This document shows, one piece after another, positions 1-11,449 of a stretch of DNA of 64,000 nucleotides. The DNA is taken from positions 18,661,353 through 18,725,352 of the forward strand of contig NC_089827.1 of NCBI RefSeq assembly GCF_035046505.1, read 5' to 3'. Each line of letters opens with the position of its first letter. Within the stretch, counting starts at the first letter, position 1. The DNA is from Tiliqua scincoides (taxonomy: Eukaryota > Chordata > Lepidosauria > Squamata > Scincidae). Made by a program: the position numbers and the translations under genes. The notes beneath the pieces are model-generated. The model was not told the origin of the DNA and searched no databases. It saw only the letters and a program-made list of their open reading frames with translations.

Positions 1-1392
1 ACCAAAGAAGGAACAGGGCACATGAAGCCACCAGCCTCCTCCGTAAATAGGGCAGAGCCTGGGGGCAGTCATGCGTGCACCTGCCATAGCACCCAGGACA
101 TATGTCCCTCGGGCTGCACCCAAGATATGGCGTTGGTGGAATGGTGACAGTGAAAAGGGAAATAAGGAAAGGAAAAAGAGGAGATATGTTGAAGGGCACA
201 TAAGATGAAAATGTTCAGGGCGCAATCTTAACTTGCGCTGGAAACAGGCAGGCCAGTGGGCCTGCGCTACATCCAGCGCGCATTTGGGGCTACAAGCAGC
301 GCAGTCTGAGGGAAGGGGAAACTTTCCCCTTAGTCCCTACAGTGGCCCCAGTGGGTCTACACCTGATGAGGTGGTGCAGATTTGAGCACAACGGAACAGC
401 CAGGGGCTGCCCTGCGCTACCCCGGAATGGGGCTAGGATCTGGCATAACTGCCAGATCCTGGCCCTACCTCCCACTCCCTGCCTGCCCCAGGAATACCCA
501 CTGCCTGTCCTCCCCCCACCTTGAAACGCCTCCTTCCCACCTCCTCCCTGCCCCGTCAGACCCCTGCATTGGCTGAGCTCAGCCAACGCAACTCACCTTA
601 CCCAGGGCCCACATTGGTACAGGAAAGCTGGCGCACATCTGTGCACTGGCCTGTCCCCCCTCAGAGTGGCGCAAAAGTGCTTTATGGCATTTTGTGACAC
701 TCCCAGGCTGGCGCAAGGGACTTGCATCAGCCCAAGTGCCAGGTAGGATTGCTCCCTAAATGTCCAACTATATCCACAAACATCAAGCACAAGAACTGCA
801 GCACAATAACAGCATATCACAACTGTGATCGTTTTCCAATAACTATTACTTCAAGTGTCTAATCTACTGCTTGAATGTATAATACCTTGGCCTCTTGATC
901 TCATTAGTCCAAGTTCCATAAAACCCAGCCACTACCACAGTAACAATAACATCAATTCAGAATGAATGAGTGTTCAGTCACTAGTGACTTGTAAGATGTT
1001 CTGTGAGCCATGGCCTTTGCTTTTCAGGAAGGATTTTTATATAACTATTTTAAAAATCCCCCAAAAGCTGCTCTTTAGATTTATTGATCTACACCACATC
1101 TTCTAATGGCTTAATCCACAGGTCACCTGCAAATGGTTGTGTGAATTCCATTTGTTGTACTACTGGGCTTGCCTCCCCAAGTGATTTATTACAAGCCTTC
1201 AGTCTGAAATCGTAAAAATTATTTAGTTACAGATCTCACTCCCAGAGAATTTAATTAAAACTTCATTGTGCCAATTAATTGAGAAGGACTTTTTCTAGTT
1301 TTTCAGAGTGACTTTTCCTGGTCCGTTTCATTTGCCGTACTTGTAAACAGGAATTGTCCAATGATGGCATTTTCCTTATCTTTCTGATACAG
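1..1392 (+). other. TMEM117: TMEM117 last intron (3' part)
   Basis: This is intronic sequence before the terminal TMEM117 exon. It holds one PIF-like MITE (218-756). From 757 to the acceptor I see no other repeat or gene. The acceptor reads CTGATACAG directly before the exon at 1393, with a moderate pyrimidine tract upstream. Confidence 0.75.
218..756. mobile_element. PIF/Harbinger-like MITE, long class (~540 bp)
   Basis: The ends are imperfect inverted repeats: GGGCGCAATCTTAAC on the left, and the right end reads GGTAGGATTGCTCCC. The interior is GC-rich and not coding. The termini match the CAATCCTA-type ends of the MITEs at 11450, 22189, 33263 and 56486. The flanks (TCA, TAA) only loosely fit a TTA-type 3-bp target site. 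Assignment to PIF/Harbinger is inference from the better copies. Confidence 0.5.
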
Positions 1393-2027
1393 GTAAATGG
1401 TTCAACTATGGAATCATATTCCTTGTTTTAATCTTGGATCTGAACATGTGGAAGAATCAAATATTTTACAAACCACATGAATATGGTCAGTATATTGGTC
1501 CTGGGCAGAAGATCTACACTGTGGAAGACGCAGAAAGTTTGAAGGATCTCAACAGAACCCACCTGTCTTGGGAATGGCGGTCAAACCACACGAATCCTTT
1601 GACCAACAGAACCTATGCTGAAGGGGACATGTTTCTACATAGTCGATACATTGGTGCAAGCCTCGATGTCAAATGCCTGGCCTTCATTCCGAGTTTACTG
1701 GCTTTTGCTTTATTTGGGTTCTTCATCTGGTTCTTTGGACGATTTCAGAAAACTGATCAAGGCATGGAGAACCTTGACAAATCCTACACACGCATGAAAA
1801 GGAAATCGCCATCAGATGTGGGAATGACACGGGAGAACACGCAGGTTTTAGTCGAGGAGCCTTTAAGCCTCGAAGACCCACATTTGATATCCATCAAATC
1901 AGACTTGAGTGAGATTGTTTTCAATTCATCCCTCTTAACATCTGAAAACCTGCATGCACACTTAAATGATCAACCAAGTCCACTGAAGCCCATAAGAGAG
2001 CCATCTGTACCTAAGAATAATCTTTGA
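1393..2027 (+). CDS. TMEM117: TMEM117 terminal coding exon
   Basis: This exon encodes the last 210 residues of transmembrane protein 117, a multi-pass membrane protein linked in mammals to ER-stress-induced mitochondrial cell death. It follows a CAG acceptor. The first two bases (GT) complete a codon begun in the previous exon, so the frame starts KWFNYGIIFLV. I see two hydrophobic segments: about residues 3-19 (FNYGIIFLVLILDLNMW) and about residues 94-115 (starting CLAFIPSLLAF). The loop between them carries three N-glycosylation sequons (NRT, NHT, NRT). A polar tail of about 95 residues begins FGRFQKTDQG and ends PSVPKNNL before TGA. The membrane core is strongly conserved with mammalian TMEM117 as I remember it; the tail is much more divergent. 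Earlier exons lie left of the window. NELL2 follows in convergent orientation, as in human. Confidence 0.96.
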
Positions 2028-3572
2028 ACTTAGTAATGACTCTCATGGAAAGATCAAAGCAAGCAATTATTGTGAGAATTCACTGTTATTTTGGGGGGGA
2101 GGGAGCGACAGTTTACGTAGTCTTTAGAACAACAAAAAGAGAGACAACTTATACCACAATGGTGCTCAACATGCTTTTTCTATGACTTTGTTTTCTATTT
2201 ATATTATAATGACTTGTGCCTATTGTATTATATCAAACATTCCTTTATAGATTGCTTCTAAAAATTGCAATAGTGTACTAGATGACTACTTGCAGGTATA
2301 AAATACTACTTCGGTGGTGCCTTGAAACATTTAATTGTCTTTCTAACTCGAACATTTAGAAGAGTGTGAACCCATTCTTTTCAGCTGTTTTGCAAGGGCC
2401 ATTTTCTTCTAAATACAGTTATTTAGAACTAGGAAAGGCAATGTGTGGCCCTCAAGTTGAACTTTGTCAATTTAAGTCTCACCCCAGACTCTCTCCACCC
2501 GTCCTAGAGCCTAGAAGCTGTAAACTGTGGGGCACACCTTTCCTTCCCCCCTCCCCCTGGCCATGGTGGAAAACCTTGGAAGTTCTGGTGCACCCAATAG
2601 ACAATATGATGTCTACCCTTGATGTAGAACTGCACTGGGTGGGAATGGAATCAACACAAGAGTGATGTGACTGCGGAATGTATCTCATAAGTGTGGCAGT
2701 GAAAGTCTCTTTTTTTTACTGATCTGTAGAGTCTGTGACTTTGACAGCTGGACTTCAAAGAAGCATGTTGATTACCTTTTAATATTCCTGGCTGCCTGCC
2801 AGCCAGAAAACCAGATTCATAACACCATCACTTCAGAGCAATAACACAGCATGGGTCACTGCTTCGGAACATGTGACTTGCTCCACCAGTAATTGCAATT
2901 AGGTGATAATGCCTAATTATGTTTCTTTCATAATTAGAGATAAATTGCTACTTGATTAAAAACCCTGCCCTTCACCTTTTTAGGAGCAAAAGGTTAAAAC
3001 CCAGTCAGACCATCAACTGAAACCTATGCACAAAGCCAAAGAGTCAATATTGGGAGTGCTCATGTCTATCATCTGCCGTATTTGTGAACTTGGATGTAAA
3101 TAAGGATTAGGATACGTCAGGATGAGATGTGCGCCATGCCACTACAAAAACGGGCTCGAGCAATGGGGAAGTGGTGTGAGGAGTGTGAATGCATGAAATA
3201 GAATAACAAGTTTTGTGTTGTTTTGTTACTTTGAAGAATTAAACACTGTGTCCACTAATAAAAAAAAAGAAAATCCAAAACCATCAAACCAAGAGCAACT
3301 GTATTTGTCTTCTGCCATGCCTCTTTATCCCAGAATTTAGTTTGGTCCACTGCTTTCTTCGAGCAAGCATCTGTAGCCTGCTCTCAATGAGTCATCAGCT
3401 TCAAAAGTAGACCCAGATACTGCAATAACAATTGCCGTTTCCCAGTCATCTCCTGATACATGTGTCTTTTGTTTTGATCTGCCTGCTTTGTAAATTGGCC
3501 TCATGCTAAAATTAGCATGCATAATTGAACCATGCATTTATTACTTCTCTCTTGAGATCCAAGTTTAATAAA
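2028..3572 (+). other. TMEM117: TMEM117 3'UTR (extent uncertain)
   Basis: Non-coding sequence follows the TGA stop with no mobile element recognised. Possible poly(A) signals are ATTAAA near 3238, AATAAA near 3256 beside an A-run, and AATAAA at 3567-3572. Which one is used cannot be told from sequence. A short AT-rich block at 2880-2960 with repeated TAATTA-like motifs could be conserved regulatory sequence. Confidence 0.5.
3567..3572 (+). promoter_or_regulatory. Candidate poly(A) signal AATAAA
   Basis: A canonical AATAAA hexamer lies about 1.5 kb after the TMEM117 stop. It is one of several candidates. Confidence 0.35.
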
Positions 3573-3759
3573 CGTGCAGCAACCGATAAGCACATGGCTG
3601 GAGCCTCCTCTTGTTGAGGTATGTATGTATGTATATTTCATTTATTCACTGAAGCCCCCTTCCCACATATTTGCTGCCAAGAATGAGCTTGAAATTCTGC
3701 CATCATGGCCTTGTCACACTGAGACGATGTCAGAGTTGTGAGTGATGCTTTGGCATTGT

Positions 3760-3904
3760 GATGCATCCAGACGCAAGGGATGGCACTGGGACGCAGGTCT
3801 CTTGTTGTCTTGTGTGCTCCCTGAGGCACTTGGTGGGCCACTGTGAGATACAGGAAGCTGAACTAGATAGGCCTATGGCCTGATCCAGTGGAGCTGTTCT
3901 TATG
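3760..3904 (+). mobile_element. CR1 LINE 3'UTR fragment
   Basis: This matches the last ~145 bp of the CR1 copy ending at 7006, including the stretches GCAGGTCTCTTGTT, GGAAGCTGAACTAGATAGG and CCTGATCCAGTGGAGCTG before a TTCTTATG end. It is a typical short 5'-truncated CR1 insertion. Confidence 0.8.
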
Positions 3905-4935
3905 ATAGATGTGCCCCATTCTAAGCTTGTTTTTGCTGGCACAGAAAGTCTGGGCATGAGGCTGTTGGAATCATATATACTTCTCACTCTCGGGGAAGAA
4001 AAACCACATAGACATCAGGATTACAGTCATACCAGTACCGTCCACTTTGCCAACAGAATATTTAATATTTCATCAAGGGAAACTTTTAATCACACCGAAT
4101 TTTGAGCCCTTAGAAATTATAACTCTCATTAGTGCTTGGTAAGTGGGAACTTGTTCAGGCTGTAGAAAATATCAGATCTAAATTCTAAAGCATGCCCTCT
4201 GCTTATGAGAACACAGAGATGTTCTTTTTTGCCATTTAACAGGACATGATTACCTTTGCTTTCCACCTAATGGCAAATGCTGTCATAGAGGTGCATTTGA
4301 CAGACAGGCATGCACTTTGCCGATTGGTCTGTCAACCGCCATTCTTTGCGGGACCCTAAAAATGTCAAAATCCTTTTGTGAACCACTTCCTTTTTTATGA
4401 GTGTATGGGGCCGGTTAAGTTGATTAAAGTGTAAAGAGGAAATGAAAGGCCGCCTTGAGCCTTTGCTGCCTACATGATTACATGGTCTGAAAGGAATGGG
4501 TATTAAACCACTGGCCCACAGTTAGAATAATTCTGTGACCTTACATCAAGCTAATACTTTTAAGGCCACCACAAGATGAGTACATACAAGTCTAGTAGTA
4601 ATCAGAACATCTAGTAATCCTGAGATTTTCTAGAAGTTTGCAAATTAACAGTCAAAAAGAATCTTTAATGTAGAGAAGAGGACTCCTGGAACTTATCTAC
4701 AGCCGTTTCAGCTAAGCCATTTCACAAGTAGCCTTTCTGCAAATGTGTCCATAGACAGGAGCCTCAACTTCGTGCCCCATGTCTGCACTGAGGCAAGCAC
4801 CAAGTGAATCTGAACACGAGTGTGCTTACTCAGTGGAAATGATTGCATTCTTGTAGGGATCGGGATCTCTGCAAGAACACTGGAGTTTCTGTGCCCATGA
4901 GAATTGGCTGGATTGAGATGAGGCCTGCTCAGCTT
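3905..4935. other. Intergenic, nothing recognised
   Basis: Moderately AT-rich single-copy-looking sequence. No gene or repeat that I can name. Confidence 0.4.
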
Positions 4936-5885
4936 GTGACTCGGTTTTGCCTAATTCCTGTTCTGAACTTGACCTAGAGAACTTACTCCCACTTCAAGCT
5001 AATTAGCCCCTACCCCAGCCCAAGCAAAGCTAGCTCTAGCAGCATATACACCTACTTTTCATCCCCAGCCCAGCACCAGCAGGAAGGTGACTAGTAGGTG
5101 GCTTGCCTGTGAGTCTGCAGGGTCCCTCCTCCCAGTTCTCCAAGCAGAAGTTATTTCAGGTACAGCAGTGACACCTCAGCTCACCACCACTCCGCAGTCT
5201 CTGTTTGGTTAGTTCCTCAGCTAGTCCATCAGTCAATGTCCTAACATCCGAAGGTCGCCAGTTCGAGGCCACCGGCACCGTGCAACCTTGAAGCAGCTGA
5301 CAGGCTGAGCCGAGCTATTCCATCTGCTCTGAGTGTGGGAGGATGGAGGCCAGAATGTTGCGACCAGATCAGAAAGAAACATCTGAATGTTGTGGTTTCT
5401 TGAAAGATAGAAACCTTCTTTCAAATTGTAAAAATCCCTACGGGGACTTAAATTGCCTGCCTGTGTAAATCGCCTTGAATAAAGTCTAAGGAGAAATCTG
5501 AGGACCAAGAAAGGCGGTATAGAAATACCTGTATTAAAAAAAATGTGCCAGTTCATTGTCCGTCCATCCACCAGTCCATCAGTCAGTGTGCTAGTTCATT
5601 GTCCGTCCGTCCATCAGTCAGCATGCCAGTTCATTGTCCATCAGTGTGCCAGAAAGTCTCCTCCTCCGCTCTTTCTCCAGCTACAACCCACCAACTCTCA
5701 CTGCTCCAGCTGCTGCTTTTATCCTTGTAATGACCTCGATGCCTCTACTGGCTGCAGCTGTGCAGCACATCCTCTGCTGAAAGCCCAGGCTTTAACCCTG
5801 TGTTTCCCAGATTCACCAGGGCAAAGGGCCACTGCAGACACCACATCCTGTCTCCATACAATATCTTTCTTGATTCCAGTACACT
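4936..5885 (+). repeat. Unclassified dispersed repeat 'GTCC/CAGT', copy 1, interrupted by a SINE
   Basis: Two blocks, about 4936-5235 and 5544-5885, match the reverse complement of 17028-17720 in order. They include shared stretches such as CCTAGAGAACTTA, AGCAGCATATACACC, TCCCTCCTCCCAGTTCTCCA, an array of CCAGTCCATCAGTCAG-like units, and a GC-richer end with GAAAGCCCAGGC. A third copy is at 25835-26090. The tRNA-derived SINE at 5236-5543 was inserted into the array, with AATGT on both sides. No inverted termini, poly(A) tail or coding frame were found. The family is unknown to me; an LTR or satellite-derived origin is possible. Confidence 0.65.
5236..5543 (+). mobile_element. tRNA-derived SINE with L2-like tail
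   Basis: A B-box-like segment (CCAGTTCGAGGCC) lies near the 5' end. The 3' end reads CGCCTTGAAT...AAAGGCGGTATAGAAATA then an A-run. A fuller copy lies on the minus strand at 38262-38606. This copy is 5'-truncated, so the A-box half of the tRNA is missing. The 3' tail resembles the L2-clade end seen at 12090-12146, suggesting L2 machinery moved it. Confidence 0.75.
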
Positions 5886-5979
5886 CACCAGACATATATG
5901 GCTGCCCACCAAAGGCTTGATAAATGTCCTGGTTTTGCCATTTTCCTGAGCATGCAAACACATGGAAAACTATTGTATG

Positions 5980-7006
5980 TGGCTGGTTCATGGCCTGACG
6001 ACACCAAACTTTTCCGAGTGGTGAAGACCAGACGTGATTGTGAGGAGGTCCAGAAGGATCTCTCCAAACTGGCAGAATGGGCAGCAAAATGGCAGATGCG
6101 TTTCAATGTAAGAAAGTATAAAGTCATGCACATTGGGGCAAAAAAATCAAAACTTCACATATAGGCTAATGGGTTCTGAGCTGTCTGTGACAGATCAGGA
6201 GAGAGATCTTGGGGTGGTGGTGGACAGGTCGATGAAAGTGTCGACCCAATGTGCGGCGGCAGTGAAGAAGGCCAATTCTATGCTTGGGATCATTAGAAAA
6301 GGTATTGAGAACAAAACAGCTTATATTATAATGCCGTTGTACAAATTGATGGTAAGGCCACACCTGGAGTATTGCATCCAGTTCTAATTGCCACATCTCA
6401 AAAAAGACATAGTGGAAATGGAAAAGGTGCAAAAGAGAGCGACTAAGATGATTACTGGGCTGGGGCACCTTCCTTATGAGGAAAGGCTACAGCGTTTGGG
6501 CCTCATCAGCCTAGGAAAGAGACGCCTGAGGGGGAACATGATTGAGACATACAAAATTCTGCATGGGAAGGATAAAGTGGATAGAGAGATGCTTTTTACA
6601 CTCTCACATAACACCAGAACCAGGGGACATCCACCAAAATTGAGTGTTGGGAGGGTTAGGACAGACAAAAGAAAATATTTCCTTACTCAGCGTGTGGTTG
6701 GTCTGTGGAACTCCTTGCCGCAGGATGTGGTGACAGCATCTGGCCTGGATGCCTTTAAAAGGGATTGGACAAGTTTCTGGAGGAAAAATCCATTATGGGT
6801 TACAAGCCATGATGTGTATGTGCAACCTCCTGATTTTAGAAATGGTCTATGTATCAGAATGCCAGATGCAAGGGAGGACACCAGGATGCAGGTCTCTTGT
6901 TATCTGGTGTGCTCCCTGGGGCATTTGGTGGGCCGCTGTGAGACACAGGAAGCTGGACTAGATGGGCCTATGTCCTGATCCGGTGGGGCTGTTCTTATGT
7001 TCTTAT
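5980..7006 (+). mobile_element. CR1-clade LINE, 3' third of ORF2 plus 3'UTR
   Basis: Translation across frames gives the palm-to-C-terminus part of a CR1 reverse transcriptase. It starts at the catalytic region (PDDTKLF, normally FADDTKLF), followed by QMRFNVRKYKVMHIG, DLGVVVDRSMKVS, YKLMVRPHLEYC, VEMEKVQKRATKMI, LQRLGLISLGKRRLRGN and VVGLWNSLPQDVV. The frame breaks at two in-frame stops near 6162 and 6385, so it is a dead copy. The 3'UTR ends in TTCTTATG octamers at about 7006, the CR1 hallmark. The element is 5'-truncated. Confidence 0.92.
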
Positions 7007-7068
7007 GTCATCAGAGGTTGATCTGGCTGACAGAGGATCCTAATTCAGTGAGCCCATTAACCCATTTA

Positions 7069-7390
7069 CAGTCAACTCACCTTATCTGCTTGGGTTCAAT
7101 TCCTGGAAAACCCAGCAGATACTGAATCAGTGGATACAGAATCATCAATGATTCTATGGGATCAATGGAGTTATGGGGAGGGGTAGCTAACCTGTTCAGG
7201 AATGCCAGTGGCAGATAGCTTCAGAATGGTGCAAAGACCTCTAGAATGGCCACAGATAGCTTAAGAATGACTGCAGATGGAGCAAATGGCTGGGGCACCA
7301 GATGATGCAATGTGAGTTACACCTCATGGGTCTCATGGAACTGGAGTGGTCTCGTGGGACTCTGAGTGCATTGATAACAAGAATTGACTG
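7069..7390. mobile_element. Tc1/mariner-superfamily (pogo/Tigger-like) MITE
   Basis: Inverted ends: CAGTCAACTCACCTTATC at the left and GATAACAAGAATTGACTG at the right. It is flanked by TA on both sides (7067-7068 and 7391-7392). The length is 322 bp with no coding frame. The wording TATCTGC...GATACTGAATCAGTGGATA is typical of vertebrate Tigger-derived MITEs. Confidence 0.75.
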
Positions 7391-7810
7391 TACTTGAACA
7401 CAAGTCATCCTACACACAATGCTTTTTTTAGAGCAGTATTACTGCTTCACCTGTGTACTGATATGCACAGAGGGCCTTCTCCCTTTCAAAGTATTTTGTG
7501 ATAGAGGAGAGGGGAGGGTTGCTGTTTCTAAATGGAAAAAGAGTTCTCCTTACAGGGTCACACATTTCTTTAGACTATAGTAAAACTATGTGGCTGTGTT
7601 TATTCCTGAATTGCAGCCCCAGTCTTCCATTCAAGATAAAATATTTACAAGCCATTTCTTATACAAGGGTTTTGATGACTCATCAAAAAAGACTTGAGGG
7701 CTTGTTATCATTAATTAGTCAGGTAATGGGAGGGGAGAACCCTCCTCTGACTAGATTTTATTGTAAGCAAGATAAGAATTAAAAGTGAGAAAAGAATGCT
7801 AAAGAATATA

Positions 7811-8160
7811 CAGGTTGGCCACCGCTATCCATGTGGGATCCATTCCCCAACCCCACCCCCAGTAATGAACCCACAGATACTGATATTCTTGGGGGGAGAG
7901 GGTTCAGAGGACCTCCGGATGTGACCGGAAGTGGTTTTAGTCACATCTTGTGATGTTCTGAGGCGGGGGGAGGCCATGCACAGTTTTTCGCCACACCAGA
8001 AGTGCATCTCAGAAGTCTCTCCTCAACCTCCCCATAGAACATCTCCCAGGTGTAACCGGAAGGCACTTCCAGTCATGTCTAGGAGGTCTGGTGGAACCCT
8101 CCAGAGGTTCATTGGGACCTACAGTAAGTCTCGAACCCATGGATAAGGAGAGCCGATCTG
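7811..8160. mobile_element. TA-flanked Tigger-like MITE
   Basis: The left end is CAGGTTGGCCACCGCTATCC and the right end, read inward, is CAGATCGGCTCTCCTTATCC. Both have TA outside (7809-7810, 8161-8162). It is 350 bp and non-coding. It contains several CCGGAAG-type GC-rich motifs. Confidence 0.75.
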
Positions 8161-9095
8161 TACTGCCTAATCTCTGAGCGCCACAGCTGTCCATCCATGG
8201 GTAGCATTCACAAGGAAAATTAATGTAACTTCTGAATGATCCATTGAAGGGGTGTAACTCAGGCCTAGTTCCCAATGCCAACCTGTGCCAATGTTACATC
8301 ACTTAAGACTGCAAGTGGAGGTTCACACACTTGAAAGCTCCTGCACACAATTTTTCCTGCACATAGAAAACTGCCCCCCCCCAGCATTTAGTCTTCTGTG
8401 TCCAAGAAATTCTTGCATGTCGAGAAATCATTTCAACTCCCACCTGCCATCTGAAGTACTATAGGACTCACCATGGTGAGAACATTGCAGAATTATCTGT
8501 TCCTGTGGACATGGTCCGTGGTCTTAGGGTAATACCCTCAGGGAATCACCTTTCCTGATCTCGATTGCGTGCCCACGTCCTTGGCGAGGAAAGTTCAGCA
8601 GAGATGCACTTTTAAAAACGCATCCGCGCATTGCTCTCTCCGCAACTGACAACCTTCTGTTTCCATTTTGCCTGTTGATGACTTTGAAGGGCTTGACAGC
8701 TTGCATACCGCCAGCCTCACAGAAGCGGATCCAATCAGAGATGACACTTACCTCCCCGATGGGTTTAGAAAAAAAAAAACGTGGGAGCAAAACAGCAACA
8801 ACCCACTGAATTGTTCACATTCTCCATCCTTAGATGACTCTTGTCTGTCATGAGTGTTGCACAGAAGAACTATTTACAAGACAGGTTTTGATTCAGACAA
8901 GGCCTTTAATAATGCTTAGACTCAGATGCTCGGCTCTAGTCCCTTGATAAAAGAAACTGTGAAAGGGGCAATGAATGAAAAGGGTCTTATCAGATTCCTG
9001 CAGCCATCCTCCACGGTTGGCGCGGCTTCTTGGCATCCAAATGGCTTCTCTGCAGATGACATTCAACCCCCCACTTCTTTCCATTCATTTTTGAC
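8161..9095. other. Intergenic, nothing recognised
   Basis: No gene, RNA or known repeat seen. There is a C-run near 8372-8381. Confidence 0.4.
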
Positions 9096-9126
<31 letters not shown>

Positions 9127-9127
9127 G
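9096..9127 (+). repeat. (CT)n microsatellite
   Basis: About 32 bp of CT dinucleotides, with one CC interruption near its left end. Confidence 0.9.
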
Positions 9128-9397
9128 GAAGCTGAGATGCTCTTCAGACTCCCATGAAGCCTGTTCATTCAGATGAATTCTTAGCTGCCAGCACTAGATT
9201 AATAATATTCTAAAGCAGCAGAGCCCAAAGTTGTGACTGCTGCATTCGGAAAATGCACCCCCTATCTGGACCGCAGCTTTATGTTCCACTCCTGCAATGC
9301 TCATTCTCCTGGAAGAGTTGGGCGCCGGGATGTGGGGTGGAGCAGGGGGAGGGGAAGAAGAAGATTGATCTCCGTGGCACACAAGTGTGTTCTAGAT

Positions 9398-9726
9398 CAG
9401 GGAAGTTGAGCACATGGCCCAGGGGCCGAACGCAGCCTATGGAACTTTTTTATCTGACCCTCAGGCTCTCGCTGCTGAGGTGTTACTGCTGAAAGGGCAG
9501 CCCACATTAAAATTGGGCTCTCTCATATCTTGAAATATGATCAAGATTTGTGTGCATTCTCTTCTGTCATTTGCAACTAATAAGTTCCTAACTGAGAAAA
9601 AGTGCTTATTTTTGGTTATGACCTGTTTAATGACATCACTTCCTGCCCATTGACATCACTTCTGGTCCTCAGCGGGTATGATGAATGCTGTTCGGCCCTC
9701 TGTATGAAATGAGTTCGAGACCCCTG
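9398..9726. mobile_element. hAT MITE with 8-bp TSD
   Basis: The left end is CAGGGAAGTTGAGCACATGG and the right end is GAGTTCGAGACCCCTG. The target-site duplication TTCTAGAT/TGCTAGAT (7 of 8) lies at 9390-9397 and 9727-9734. It is 329 bp and non-coding, like the Charlie-type elements at 22532 and 59024. Confidence 0.85.
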
Positions 9727-9929
9727 TGCTAGATCTTATCCCCTTTCCCAAACCAAACCGTTCCTTTTCTCTTCTCGGACTTACATCAGCAAATTGCTGC
9801 CGTAGATCTGAGGAGACCCATAGTGTTTCAGGCACCCTAGTGGGGGGGGAGGTAAAAAACTTTTGCTTGCCTCCTGCAGGCTTCCCAATTCCTGCCCCCC
9901 CCCCATGGGATGCAATGCACGCCCTATCG

Positions 9930-10129
9930 CAGGGTTGCTCAATAGGTGGATCGCGATCTACCGGTAGATCGCGAGGCAAAATGAGTACATATACATGAGT
10001 ACAAACATTGTACATATAAATGTTATATGTTATGATGGCGCGAACATTGTAAAAAAAAACTCTGGTAGATCTCCGGGCCTTGCTGGGTTTCAAAGTAGCT
10101 CTCGAGCCAAAAAAGTGTGAGCACCCCTG
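9930..10129. mobile_element. hAT MITE with 8-bp TSD
   Basis: It begins CAGGGTTGCTCAATAGG and ends GTGAGCACCCCTG. The duplication CCCTATCG/CCCTATCA flanks it (9922-9929, 10130-10137). It is 200 bp. Near the left end is a small palindrome of GATCGCGATC and TAGATCGCGA. Confidence 0.85.
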
Positions 10130-10137
10130 CCCTATCA

Positions 10138-11449
10138 GCATGACTTCAATGGTGGGGGCTAGGATTGGGAAGTTACTGCAAAACCACCTTGTGCACAATC
10201 ACAGCTGGAGTGGGAGTTTATATTTTGTAGGTTCTGCTTTGGGACGGTATCATAGGGTTAATTCTACAGGATAACTGGCAGCAGAAAGTGGCATTTCAGC
10301 TGAAACATATATCAGGTAGATTGTCTGTGACACTGAAGTTAATTACAATTATTGTTTTGCACTGATATGCACCAGTGTGTGTTTATTGCCTTGTATTGTA
10401 TTTGCATATTGAAGAAGTCATTTATCTCTTCAATTCATAACCCCCGTAATCAATCACCTTGAGTCAGCGTTCAGAATTATTCATGAATTTTGTTGTTGAA
10501 CTAGGCACACTCGTAACATCCATTAATTTGATGACTTTGAAGCTCTTGGGGAAGGAAAAGATAATCAATATTAAGAAGGCTCCCTGAGGCATAATTTCAG
10601 AAATTACCAATTCATATTCAGCCCATAATTAATTTCTGTTAATCAAAACGAATTCCTATGCTATTGTTATCAATTTTCATTTGAGATTGCGCACCATGTA
10701 ATGACATGCACCAACAAACCTATAAATTAGGGTGGTGTGTATGTGTGTGTTTAAAGAATCTATTTGAACCAGGAAGCCACAGTACTGCTCTGATTTTGGG
10801 TGCTTCAACCAACTGAAACTGCATCGAACTGTGGCTAACAGGTTTCTTTTAGTGTTGCCATATTCCAGTGCAATAACGCTGGATAGTCTAATTTGCATAT
10901 TATGCAAACTGAGCTGTAGATTGGAGGAGTTAAGCATGACCATTGCATTTTCATTCCAAATTGCCCCCCTCTTGCTTTGCAGCAAGGTCCTGGTCCATGA
11001 AATACACACATCTATTTCTTATAACATTTCTACTGCACCTGTTGACAGGCTCAAGGGAGTTTACCTTGCTTACCCCTTGGTAGGCCTTCTGGTGGTCAGT
11101 TGGTCTCATCAGTCCTATGTCAGCTATATAGCTGGTACAAGCTCAAGGAGAGAAAGAAGGTGAGTTGATGGGCAGAGACTGGATCCTGATGCAGGTCCAC
11201 TCCCCACCCACTCCCCACCCTGAACCTCCCCCAAACATCCCCTTCCCTGCCCTATATCTGCCTGGGTTGGCATCAGCTGGGCTCCATGGTGGCAGGCGAG
11301 CAAAGCCACTAACCCGCTAACCCTAGGTAGATCCGAACCTCCTGGCAGCAGCACACCATGTGCAGGAGCACTAATGCATTTGCCACAGTGGAATGCAAGT
11401 TCCAGTTCCAAACTAAGGATAGAATGGAGCCATAACCCCAATACATTTA
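10138..11449. other. Intergenic, mostly unrecognised; AT-rich block
   Basis: No repeat named. The AT-rich part at 10420-10690, rich in AATTA-type motifs, looks unlike its repeat-laden surroundings and may be conserved non-coding DNA. A short GT run is at about 10733-10750. Confidence 0.35.

Noticed and set aside
5238-5262. A tRNA gene near 5250 (GTTCGAGGCC B box)
   Set aside because: No cloverleaf can be drawn. The box belongs to the tRNA-derived SINE, repeated at 38262-38606.
5543-5920. Cys/Ser/Pro-rich small protein (125 codons)
   Set aside because: It reads the GTCC/CAGT repeat array. The other two copies of this repeat do not keep the frame.
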